Origin: Camarhynchus parvulus
Lineage: Eukaryota; Chordata; Aves; Passeriformes; Thraupidae
Direction of reading: 5' to 3'
Assembly: GCF_901933205.1 (NCBI RefSeq)
Contig: NC_044571.1
Coordinates: forward strand, 54,163,530 to 54,227,529
Length of the DNA stretch: 64,000 nt
The notes beneath the pieces are model-generated. The model did no database searches and was not told where the DNA came from. It saw nothing but the letters and a program-made list of their open reading frames with translations. This document shows positions 51,530 through 62,213 of the stretch, one piece after another; position 1 is the first letter of the stretch; every line of letters starts with the position of its first letter. A program made the translations under genes and the position numbers.

Positions 51530-51895
51530 GGGGAAAGGCTTTGGGGTGTTGGTGGATGTGAGACTCCACATGAGACAGCAGTGTGTGGTCGTAGCCTAGA
51601 AAGCCAAACATGTCCTGGACTGCATAAAAAGGAGTGCAGCCAGCAGAGTGAGGGAGGTGGAACCAGCCTATGTCCAGCTCAAATTCTCAGCTCAAAAAAG
51701 ACATGGACCTGTTGGAGCATGTAAAGAGGAGAGCAATGAGTATGATTAGAGGGCTGGAACACCTCTTTTTATGAAGACAGAGTGAGAGAATTGGGACTAT
51801 TAGCCTGTAAAAGAGAAGGATCCAGGGAGATATAATAGCAGCTTTCTAGTACCTAAGGGGGCCTATAAAAAAGCTGGAGAGATTTCTAAGGGATG
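51530..51895 (+). mobile_element. CR1 LINE internal fragment
   Basis: Diverged CR1 ORF2 end on the plus strand. GCTTTGGGGTGTTGGTGGATG (51538-51558) matches the 'DLGVLVD' block. CATGTCCTGGACTGCATAAAAAG follows, then GACATGGACCTGTTGGAGCATG, and GAGAATTGGGACTATTAGCC (51785-51804) matches the 'RELGLFSL' block. It fades out before the 3' UTR and tail. Both ends are therefore missing or unrecognisable. Confidence 0.85.
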
Positions 51896-54487
51896 TCTCA
51901 GAGAGTAGGAGAGAGCAGCACAGCAGTACAGCTGGAATGTTCTCTTTCTTGTAAATTTCTTCAGTAAGTTTGAAGCAACATAAGACTTTTCATTAAAAAC
52001 TACCATTCTGAAGTAAATTGAGTCAGACACAGAAAAGAAGAATGATGAATGGCTTTTTACTGAAGAAGATATTTACTGAATGCCTGTTTACTGAAGAAGA
52101 AATGGAAAAACTCTCTGTCCTTTCTACCTTTCAGTCACCAAAAATCTGTTGTAGCATCACAGGAGCCTCATGCTAGAATCAAATCAGCTGTCTTCCAAAA
52201 GATATGACCGACCCCAGCATTTTAAAGTCAGCAAGTCTTCACTGATCCCAAGTGAAATACCCAGATTTATGAAAGATGAGATTTTTCAGATGTTAACCAT
52301 TTCACCCAGGAAATGGTGAAAAATTTAGCAAATTCTAGTACACATGACAACTGCTCAGAATATTATTTTTGCTATGAATGTCTATGTGGAAGTTTAGTCA
52401 AACTACTTTTAGTTTTCTAAGGAGTTTTCCTCTTCAAGCCTCTGTATGAAATGCATGAAACAAACTGTTAATGGCATATCTATGACAGGATCTTAAGGCT
52501 CTTCGCCAAACTCCATAATTCAACTGAGAAAACCGATCTTCCTTCTGTGTAGACAGCACTGTGACTATGAAGGATCAGATGTGAGGTTTTTCCCTCATAA
52601 AATATGAGGGAATAATCAGTCATATTTTTTTTCTGATATAAAAATGATGTATCAAGTTCAAGAGTATATTTAACATATAGAAACTGATTCAGTTAGGAAA
52701 ATAGTGAATCTGTTGATACTTTCAAGACAGTTTCCATGATGGAGGAAGGGAAACAGCTATATAGAGGCTGTTATTCACCATTCTTGCATATAGAAGTAGT
52801 GGAATATTTTAGATGTAAAGAATCTTGCTAAACTCAGGTATCTACAACATAGAAATCTAGAGGTAGACTAGACCCTTTAAGGGGATATCTTCAAGATTAA
52901 TGGAATGAAATATGTACCCACAGTGGGCAGTTCATATATTCTAATTTAGAACACTCCTCAGGCTGAACACTGCTCCAAAAATGCCTGATTTTTCTCCACT
53001 AATTACAAAAAGAAATAACACCTGGAAATATGTACTAAGGCTGGGTTATTTTTTAAAAAGACAGAATGTTCCAAATCTTGAGTTAAAAATTTTTCTTTGG
53101 GAAAAAGAAATCCATAGTTCATAAATGAGGTTCCACTTTACTGTCAGTAACTAAGGGATAAAAAAAAATTACAAATGATCATTCAAATTCATTGGTTAGA
53201 AAGAAATTCAATACATTTAATTTTAGATAGCAATTAAAGGAGAAGTAACTATGGCTAATTAAAGTATGCACAAAAGGAATCACATACTAAACTTTACAGT
53301 AACTCTATCCAGCTTACATTTCAATCTTTTAATCATACACTGAGGTATTTTTCAGAATAATTAAAACACAACATCACACTTGCTCTTCAGCCAAGACAGA
53401 TTTTATTATGGCAGATCTATTAGTCTAGGAAGCTAGCTAGAAAGGTCTAGACTAATTCTATTAATATTCATAATTTACATTCTTGCTTTCTCTTACTACT
53501 TATAGTCTTTTTTAAAATTTCCTGGTTTTCCTGTGAGGATAGCCAGTAAGTAATCTCTTTGTAGTTTATTGAGCAAATGCTTCTCAGTTTCAGCTCAGGT
53601 ATTACTTTCATTTTCTTATGGCTGGATTGAATTTTTTACATACATGCCATTTCATTGGAACAAGGAAACACTATTTCTTCCTATTTCTGGTACTTGACAT
53701 AATGTCAGAAGCTTACCATAAAAATAAAAAATGGCTATCTATCATCAACTTTTTCTCTCAAGTACTTATTCCATGTTTCATCTAAAGACAATTCTGCCAC
53801 AGAAAATACTCTCCTTGTTACCGTTCAGAGGCTGCCTATGTAAACAAACAGTTTTTCTTTGATTTTACAGTTCATGTAGAGCAAAACTGCAAAATTCCTG
53901 TGGAGAGGAGCTGATAGGCTTGCCTCTGAAGAATAGCATGCATCTAGCAGCATCTCTCTGTCTGTTAGCCGGTTTAACTGTGTATGGTTAACTGTCTATG
54001 TTTAAGACATCCTTCTGGGTGACTTTCCATAAATATTCCATCCTTTCCTATACCTAGATTTGACTCATCCTAGATAGCATTAGCTGAATGGACTTATATA
54101 CCAGAAGATTTCACCTAAAGTGAGTAATATTCTCAGAAGTTGTCCCTGAACCATTTAAGTCCTTTATAAATGTGAACAGGATTTCTTCCCTTGTGAACTT
54201 CTGCTTTATTTAGGTACAGTGTCAGAATCCATATAACCTGAGTCACTGCAATTATAGCTGGATGATGATTCTTGGCACTGCATGAAAAATTTCTAGCTTT
54301 GCTTGGAAAATTAAGATCCAAAATATCTGATGTTTTGGAGAAAAGTCAAGATTCTTTCTTTTGTAAAATAGCCCTTGTTGTAGCTGGAATTAAAGAAAAT
54401 GTTTATTAAGCTCCAGACATATGGCACACATTAGAAAACTACTAGGAGGGAGCTCCAATTGGTAGGTTAATATTCTAGCATGATAGA
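51896..54487. other. AT-rich stretch, no gene recognised
   Basis: Nothing assigned. Short local iterations of TTTACTGAAGAAGA-type words occur near 52055-52100. Confidence 0.5.
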
Positions 54488-54686
54488 TTAATCAATGTAA
54501 ACCACATAGCTCAGTTGAAACCGCTGTTCCAAATTACCAATTTCATCTTCATCCAGCAGAGAAAATGCCAACCTTTCTCTCTGCAGTAAAATCTTCTTGT
54601 TATAACAGTGAAGCAACTCCAGAGTTCCTGTTATTGTGAAACATCTGGTAACTACAAGATGTAGCTCCTGTGAGATAATCACATAC
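54488..54686 (-). other. weak candidate exon
   Basis: On the minus strand a good-looking acceptor (TTCTTCTAATTTTACAG, ending at 54687) is followed by an open stretch of about 65 codons to a TAA at 54488-54490. Its residues are unusually rich in charged amino acids for this window ('QRERLAFSLLDEDEIGNLEQ'). I do not recognise a protein family. The surrounding AT content and lack of neighbouring exons argue against it; chance is the leading alternative. Confidence 0.15.
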
Positions 54687-57264
54687 CTGTAAAATTAGAA
54701 GAACTTACTGAACTTTGTTGTATTTCATGTTTTGTAATACCCCTGAGTGTGGTAGGCTCATAATTCCGTAATCACTTTACCTCTGCACCAGAAATGAAAC
54801 CACAGATGTTACGCTTTGCTATAATGGCCGCCGCTTAACATAAATAAATGATCAGAATAACAGTATTGTTCGTATATAAAATATGTACACCATAATAAAT
54901 AGCATGGGACTAAAAGTTGCTGGGAACACACTAAAATAGGTGCAGAAGGCCTCATTACGGACATCATTAAAAATAGATCAAGAGATAGAAAAGTAATTGT
55001 GAAATTTGTTCTTTTTTTAATGTTATTATTTTTTTCTGTTAGAACATTTTCTTCTCAAAACAATATTGTGGTTTGGAACAACTTTGTATCTGTAGGAAGA
55101 GTTTTTGGATCTTTTGGAAGAGACTTTTTCTTCAGCAACCTAGAAAAAATAAACGAAAGTAAAAAAGATTGCATTTTGTTAACACAGCTAAAAGAAACGG
55201 GTGTCTAACTAAAACAGATTTACCTAAATAAAATGAAAAAAAAAGAGGGAAATAAATTTTTAATCCTTTGCTTTCCTTTTGTTTTTCCATTACCTTTAAA
55301 ACTAACTAAAAATGAAAAAGTATTTATTTTGACAAAATCATCTCATCAGATTGAAAAAAAATCCCCAAAGAATTAAAGTAGTCACTTTTGATAACTGACC
55401 ACTATGTACCTTTTCATCTGATCTAAAGAACTGCTAGAAAAATTACTGAGTCATGGAATATCAGATTCCACAAAGAAATAAACTGGTGCTGCAAACATAT
55501 ACAATAACTCACTTATTAGGAAAAAACGTATTTTTAGATACTTATCACTTTATATTAACAATAAGAAAGTTGGAATTATTTGTTTCTTAAAAAAGAAGCA
55601 TGAACACAAATGAAGAAGAAATGACAATTTTGGACCCAATCGTACAGGAATGATTGGCAGCACTAAGGTAAAGCAGAAGTATTCTTGGCAGGAAATGTTA
55701 AATATTTCAAGGGCAGTTTCTCCAGGGATAGTTCTGCACCATCACTTACCGCTTCTAATGCATATTTCAGAAAACACAAAATGTATCAAAAGGATTTACA
55801 CTTTATTCTTACAGAATCCATCATACTGAATCATATGATAACAGAATGAGATATTTTTTAAGCCATGTTGACAAAAATGGTACATTCTTATGTTAAAAAA
55901 ACAGCTAACATAGGTCTATTGTAATACCACCTCATGGCCTGTGCTGCTTTTCTTTATCCTGAAATTTGCAGAGACACTTCCCCTCTTCTAATGCTATAAT
56001 TTTGATTTTATACCATTTAACAATGATTTCATACTTATGAACAAAAAGATAACCTATGGTCACTCAGGCCTCTTAGTACAATTATATTCATTCTCTAATG
56101 TACAGTCAATCAAACATTAGCAACAGTGATTTATTTGTATTATTAAATAAAGTGGTTTATTGGCAGCAGTTTTGCACATGCCAGCAAGAAGCCTGGCACC
56201 ACAGCTCATGTGAATGGCAAATACACTTTAGGACCAAAATTAACTGTGCCTCTGCAGCCGTCTTCGGTGCAGGGGATATTTCCACCAGCTAAAAAGCTTT
56301 GGAGATGAAATTTTAATGCCTGATTCGAGCATTCAGCAAAAAAAACACAAGCAAAAAACCCCCAACAACATATTCTGCCGTCTCTACCCCTTCCCCTAAC
56401 AAAAAAAAAAGCCCAAACCAAAACAAATTGAGAAAGCCCCAAAAGAAAACCAAAACAGCAACAGTCCTCACTCCATCAACTTTCTGTGTTGGTTTGGTAG
56501 GGACATTTCTAAAACTCATTGCATTTGTAGTTCACAGTAGTGGCACATTCAGCACACAGGAAAAGGACAAGTTATTATTATTATTTCTACCTCCCTTGCC
56601 CTCCTTCTATACACACCTTGGAAACAAGTGTCTGTTTGTAATGATGTGAAGGGAAGGCTACCATTAGCACAAATTTTAACAAGTCAGAACTTCCCCTGTG
56701 TCTGTAAAGCCTGTTACTGTGCAGTACTGAACCCAACAGAAGAAAACTTCATAAAGTAAGAACTTTATACTTCTTACAGAAATACACTTTTTTTCCTTTT
56801 TTTTTTTGTTTTTCTGGCACAGTGCGAGAATTATGTATGTATGGAAGTAATGGAGATTCATCTGGTGAGCTTAATGGGCAATATGTTACTTTTTGCAATA
56901 GTACTTTTATACCATATGGCACACTCAAGTGCTGCAGTCTCCTCAGGTGGAGGGTTTCGATAGTCCCATGTATCAGAAGTGTCAGGAACTCTCAAGTGCT
57001 TGTTGATCAATGACACTACTCTACTATTTTTTATTAAGGTGGTAAATCGTAAATGAGGTATAATCTTACTCTGCACAAGTCTGGGGTAAATGTCTTCAGA
57101 AAATGCAAAGTATGAGAATATACATTTCTGGTGGGCAGGCACATGGCTGCATGGCGAGAACACAGCAAAACACAGTGTCCTCTGCTTTTGCTGAGTTGCT
57201 AACTTTTGGTAGAACCAATGCTGCCCCAGAGAGCAAGTTCCTGTTCAACTATATAACCACATAA
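54687..57264. other. AT-rich stretch, two conserved-element candidates
   Basis: No gene or named repeat. Near 54815-54910 (CTATAATGGCCGCCGCTTAA, GTATTGTTCGTATATAAAAT) and at 56095-56290 the sequence has a non-repeat, evenly mixed look. An A/C-rich low-complexity patch lies at 56335-56460. Confidence 0.5.
56095..56290. promoter_or_regulatory. possible conserved non-coding element
   Basis: Contains GGTTTATTGGCAGCAGTTTTG, CACATGCCAGCAAGAAG, CCTGGCACCACAGCTCATGTG and AATGGCAAATACACTTTAGG: several TGGCA/TGCCA half-sites of the NFI type and E-boxes within 100 bp, plus AT-rich homeobox-like words at the left. Non-repeat texture. Judgement by eye only. Confidence 0.18.
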
Positions 57265-57780
57265 TTTCCAGCTGTGGGATATGTGAAGAGATATTCCTAA
57301 ACACGGAATGTGACTGCAAGCAAGTCTGTGGGAGGGGCGACCAGATGTATGAACTGCTGTCCTTGGTGGCTGAGGCAGGGGATGAGGTGAGAGTCTGAGG
57401 AATACTTTGGAGCCATATCCTGATATCTATGATGCACAGAAGCCAACTCAGTGTGGCATTGCAGAGGCAGGTCTTGAACCTGGTTTGTGCCAGGACCAAG
57501 GCAACATCACAAGGGATAAGGACAAGAGGTAAAAGATTGTAGAATGAAGCAGTAAGAGAAACCCCTCCTTGTCCTCTAATTAACCCTCTGATATAGCTTT
57601 AAAAATATGTACAAGAGCCTGGGTACAATTGTTCAAATACAAAACGAGGAACCTGAGTAAACAATCTCAGAGGATGGAGAGACCAACCCTACAATAAGAC
57701 CAACAAACAATGACAGTTGTGATCATTGGTGATTCCCTCCTGTGTGGAAAGGAAGTAAAGAAAACATTTTGTAACACTGG
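57265..57780 (+). mobile_element. CR1 LINE ORF1 fragment
   Basis: Unlike the other CR1 pieces, this comes from the 5' half of the element. It starts with a cysteine-rich stretch (57273 onward) and ends with the start of the ORF1 esterase domain near 57715-57780, where GATCATTGGTGATTCCCTCC (57721-57740) encodes the 'IIGDSL' box. The ORF2 and 3' UTR parts are absent. Since CR1 copies are normally truncated at the 5' end, a 5'-only relic implies later deletion or rearrangement of a once longer copy. Confidence 0.72.
57273..57780 (+). pseudogene. decayed CR1 ORF1 (Cys-rich region and esterase start)
   Basis: Translated from 57273 the first 41 codons read as a cysteine-rich start (CGICEEIF, then C-D-C and C within 20 residues). 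It is followed by an acidic, leucine-containing segment ('MYELLSLVAEAGDEVRV') and a stop at 57396-57398. After further stops and a shift of frame, codons from 57713 give 'TVVIIGDSLLCGKEVKK', which matches the GDSL-like esterase box of CR1 ORF1. In CR1, ORF1 is thought to bind RNA and has a zinc-knuckle or PHD-like region and an esterase-like domain. This copy is non-functional. Confidence 0.7.
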
Positions 57781-58611
57781 GGGTTTATTTTATTTTTTGT
57801 TTGTGTGTGGAGGGGTTGGTATTGATTTTCTCATTTTTCATTTTCTCTTCAAATTTCCTGATACTCCTTCTTAGTATAACTATATACATACTTGTTATGG
57901 CTACTATGATGTACAGTGTCTCAAATTAAATGTAGCTGAGAGAAAACAATGATTTAATATATTTTTCCTTTTCCTTTTTTTAGTTTCATAACTAAAATCA
58001 ACCAATCAAAGAACTTAAAAAAACAAAAAAATCCCCAGCCACATCAACTTGCAAATTTTAAGTCTGCTAAGTACATTTTACAACATAACAGCCACATTAT
58101 AATGCTTCTGATTTTCCACTACTGTCACTGCTTTATTTCCTCACATACAGTTACCTATTTTAGCATGACTTATTAGAAACTCTATTAAAAAATAGAATAA
58201 ACATATAGCTCAAACAGATATTTTCCTAACTTCAGTATATTCTACCTGAACCCATTGGCTAGCTTTTTATTTCAGAGCATTTTTTAGCTATAGTATTCCT
58301 TTTTATTGTAGTGAATAAGACCTTATAATAAGCATACAATAATTGTTTACAATTTTCTGTCTACTTTCTTTAACTTTGACAATAATTCTTGTATAATCCT
58401 GGGAAAAACAGTTGAAATTCTTATTTCAGTTACTTGAGAGACTGCAGTGAAGACTCAGGAATCATGAATACAGGAATACACATGCTGATAATGCCCAAAG
58501 GTCTTGTAGCTTTTTTATGTGAACAGGCTTCCATTTCATATTCTGACTTCATGAAAGCATTAATATTCAGGCTTGTGGTTGACCAAATTTCAGAACACTA
58601 TGAAGTTTATT

Positions 58612-58830
58612 TCAAAGGCAAATTCCAACAACACAGTATTTTACAAGGAATACTGTGAATTTCTGCTTTACAGCAGCCCTGTCCAGCCTGGTGTTCATCT
58701 GCTGCACTGTTTGGCCCGCAGATTCAATCACAGACAAGAACTCAGAAGGAGCAAGACCTCTGATTTGGTCACTTAAAGTGTGATACATTAAGTTTGTTGC
58801 TGATAAGCAGCCTTTTCCAGGTGGACACAC
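58612..58830 (-). other. protein-like open stretch of unknown origin
   Basis: On the minus strand 72 open codons include a stretch with coding-like composition ('IRGLAPSEFLSVIESAGQTV', about 58758-58699). On the plus strand the same block contains CAGCAGCCCTGTCCAGCCTGG and TGTTTGGCCCGCAGATTC, wording that recalls the ends of some hAT DNA transposons. An AATAAA lies just beyond on the minus strand (about 58610-58600). It could be an old transposon scrap, a retro-pseudogene piece, a conserved exon, or chance. I cannot choose. Confidence 0.2.
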
Positions 58831-60889
58831 AATGGTCAGGATTTCCTAGCATCTTAGAATGATACTGATTTCAGTACCTGTAAGGTAATGGTGAAGAAAA
58901 AACAAGAGTATTTTGTAAACAAAATACTCCATTTTTTGCTATCGTCAGGAAAATGCCTAAGAAACTTACACTGAAAAAAAATATGAAGGACCAAAAGATC
59001 AGTACAAACATACTCTGGAGTGAAAAACTTAAATTAATTAATTTCTAAGTATTATTTTATTTTTCTTAAAAACCTTTATGAACACAGAGAGCATGGATTC
59101 CACAGTGAATATAGATAAAAAAGATCAGAAAAAAATTTAAGGTATCTACAGGAAAGATTTTATAAATTCTTTTCTTCATTTAAGAATTTTTCTACCAGAG
59201 TGACCAAATCTCATCACATTCAGTGAGTCTTAATTTTATCCAATACTTAAAAAACATAATTGTATGAGCAACTCTTATAACACATTAATGAAGAGAAGAT
59301 CTGAGTATCTTCTGCTCCTCCTACTTGGTGTACAATACCATTCTTCACCAAAGCAGAAGGTTAGGGGAGGTCCTCACAGTCCTGAATCATTATTGACAGC
59401 ATTTCCATACACAGGCAACCTAAATTATAAGTAAAAAGAAATTAAGTTTAGGGGAATATAATTAATAAAATTAAGGAGAAAACATAAAATGGAGGGTAAC
59501 ATGAAAATGTAGTTGAATGGAAACTGAGAAGAGACATACAAGAACACCAGAGTAGAACTGGTGATATAGAGAAAAGAAATTGAAAAATAGGAAAAAAATC
59601 CTGGAAATAACCCAACCTAGAAACAACAAGTACATAAGTAGCGTCTGATTTGAGAAATGCTTCAATTGTTTCTATGAATCAAGTGAGATGTTTGAATTTT
59701 TAGAGTGATTTATCATAACCATTTAAATTTTTTTTCTTCATTACATTTCCACTTCAATAAGTGGAAACTCAATTATTTCAAATACTTTTATCTTATTATA
59801 AAGGAGGGATATGAAAACCTTTTCTGTTTTTCAGATCTGTTTTTACAGATTAGAATACAATTAGCTTGTTTTTCCCCTAGTACTTCTGTTAACTAAATGT
59901 ACTACACTATTAATTTTTCCTTCTCAGTTTCCTCTTGCTCTATTTCATTCACAAATGACCAAACTGAAAAAATCTCAGAACTTTTCTTTACTTCTCTTAA
60001 TTCTCATGAAACTTGGTCCAGAACTTCTTACCTTACTTTGGTCTTATACTGAAATTTTAGCCATATGTTAACAATAACTTCAGTTAAATATTAGAATCTT
60101 TCCCACATTAGGCTACAACATTTCTTGTTTTAAAGAGGACAGTGAGAAAACCCCAATATAATGTCATTGACTCTCTTTTAAGGTAGATGCACCAGGCAGA
60201 CATGAAAAATTGCTTTCAGGAACTTCCCATACCCAGTACTTACATAGGGGTCTTAAAAAATATCCATAGTGAAGATTTAGGGGATTTTTGATGTCCCACA
60301 ATATCCCAAACATCTTCACAGACCTTACAAATATGGAAGCAGGTTTAAGGGAATCACACACATTTCTGAAGGAATAACTGAATAGCAGCTGGGGTACAAA
60401 GCACCTATCAATACACACGTATCTGTGGGAATTTAAGTGAATCCGAGGGATCTAGATAACTACTACAGATTGGATGCTTGACTCTTCAGAAATTAAGCAA
60501 ATCAGATTTATTATGTACTTTTGGGCATCTCTAGTGATACCTTGACATATGAACCCAATCTAAGTTATCATTATAGCAAATAGAAATCTGAGATTTATTT
60601 CACTGATGCCATTTAGGACCTTTAGAATATCTTAATTGACTTCAAGTTGCTACAGCAGTAAAATTGAGATCTCTCATACGTTTTGTGTCATCTTTCTCAG
60701 TCGCTTATAGAGAGGTCCAGTTCGGCACCTCAATAACATTCCACACTGATTCGCATATTCCATGTTTCAGGCACTTTCCAGCCTACAAAATATATTTGAT
60801 ATCTGAAGATTATGTCATTACCTTTGTCAAACCACTTTTGACACAATTTTTGAGGCAACTTTTAAAACCACCCTGACAGCCTTGGATGA

Positions 60890-61120
60890 GTCATTTTTTT
60901 AAATCAATTTCCTTACAATATTCTTTTTTGCCTCATTCCATCAGAGGACAATGACCTAGTTAATTGCCTGTAGCCCGGCGATAAACATCATAATAAAGGC
61001 ATATCTGCAAAGATTGTAATGGTTTATTATAAACACTACAATGTTAATTACATGCATCCTAATAAGTCCCCTATTATTAACATAATATGTTTAAAGCCTT
61101 ACCTTATGGGTAAGTAATAT
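60890..61120. promoter_or_regulatory. possible conserved non-coding element
   Basis: The best candidate in the window. Words such as TAGTTAATTGCCTGTAGCCC, GATAAACATCATAATAAAGG and GTTAATTACATGCATCCTAA (61043-61062) combine homeobox (TAATTA), octamer/POU-like (ATGCAT) and SOX-like (ACAATG, 61038-61043) cores. Two CpGs survive close together (CCCGGCG, 60974-60980) in otherwise CpG-poor DNA. There is no repeat texture and no open frame. It looks like a developmental enhancer, but only alignment to other vertebrates can show it. Confidence 0.33.
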
Positions 61121-61199
61121 GAAGTTAAAGAATGCTGAGAACTCTTATCCTGCACTTATACATGCTGGATTTGGCTATTTCAGCCACTTAACTCATATA

Positions 61200-61544
61200 A
61201 CACTTCACTGATGTGTTAGGCAGGAGAAAGTGAGGCAGGCAGGACAGTTGCTTCATAGATTCACCTGTAGCACCCAAGCAAAAAGAGCAGGGGCAGGGCT
61301 GGTGATAACCAAAGTCAGCTAAGAATCCTGTCATCACTGGGCAGTGTGTTGGTGAGAAGTCAGGTCAGGCTCAACAAGATGCTAGGTCTGGCAAGACATA
61401 TCTAGAGGACAGGACTCCCCAAGCAAGGAGTCAGTGGGTAAAAACTCTAGTTGTGATTTCTCATGGCTCCCCTCCCAGCAGTGTGGTTTAGTTGCACCAT
61501 ACCAGAGATGACCTGGAACACTATTACAGAACATTATGGACAGC
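61200..61544. other. unassigned GC-richer block before CR1
   Basis: Repeat-like texture (GAAAGTGAGGCAGGCAGGAC, AGAGCAGGGGCAGGGCTGG, GGTCAGGCTCAACAAGATGC) that does not align with CR1 ORF2 as I know it. It joins the CR1 at about 61545 without a break in composition, so it may be a diverged upstream part of that element or a separate repeat. Confidence 0.35.
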
Positions 61545-62213
61545 CGCTGAAAAGCAGCTCTGCACAGAAGAACTAGCAGAGTGTCCTAGTAGCCAAGAAT
61601 GCAAATGATATCCTGGGGTGTGTTAGGAAGAGCACTGCCAGCAGCTCAAGGAAAGTGATTCCACCCCTCTACTCAGAGCTGGTGAGGTCACATCTGGAGT
61701 GCTGTGCCCAGTTCTGGGCTCCTAGGTACAGATATGGAGCTCCTGGAACAAACAGGTCCAGTGGAGGGCAACAAAGTTGATTAAGGGTCCGGGGCATCTT
61801 TTTAATGAGGAGGAAATGACAGAGTTGGAACTCTTCAGCCTCAGAAAGAGATGACTGAGAGGGAACCTCATCAATGTCTACCAGTATCTGAAAGGAGGAA
61901 GTCCAGAGGATGGAGTCAGGCTCTTTGTGGAAGTGCCAAGCAATAGGATAAGAGCCAATAGGCAGAAAATTATGGCCAGGAAGTTCCACCTGAGCATGAG
62001 GAAGAACTTTTTTACTGTCCATGTGACCACACACTGGAACAGATCTTCAAGAGAGGTTGTGGAGTGTCCCTCACAGGAGGCAGTTGAGAGCCATCTGGAC
62101 ACAATCCTGTGCCATGTGCTCTAGAATGACCCTGCTTGAGCAGGGAGGTTGGACCAGATGATCCATTCTGTTTCCTTCCAACCTGACCTATACTGTGATT
62201 TTGTGATGTAAAC
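61545..62213 (+). mobile_element. CR1 LINE fragment with 3' end
   Basis: Begins in ORF2 at AAGCAGCTCTGCACAGAAG (61552-61570) and continues through GATATCCTGGGGTGTGTTAGG, GGTGAGGTCACATCTGGAG, GCTGTGCCCAGTTCTGGGC and GTTCCACCTGAGCATGAGG. It ends with GGAGGTTGGACCAGATGATC (62144-62163), TTTCCTTCCAACCTGACC and CTGTGATTTTGTGATG at 62213. The 3' UTR and tail are well preserved, so this is among the younger copies here. ORF2 is frameshifted; open frames on the opposite strand across it are shadows. Confidence 0.94.

Larger units (their letters stand above)
57781..61200. other. AT-rich stretch, a conserved-element candidate and an odd open stretch
   Basis: No gene recognised. Holds a possible exon or transposon scrap at 58612-58830 and a conserved-element candidate at 60890-61120 (both listed). 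Confidence 0.5.

Noticed and set aside
61669..62034. 121-codon minus-strand open frame
   Set aside because: Antisense to the CR1 at 61545-62213, and recurs in other CR1 copies as an artefact of CR1 sequence.
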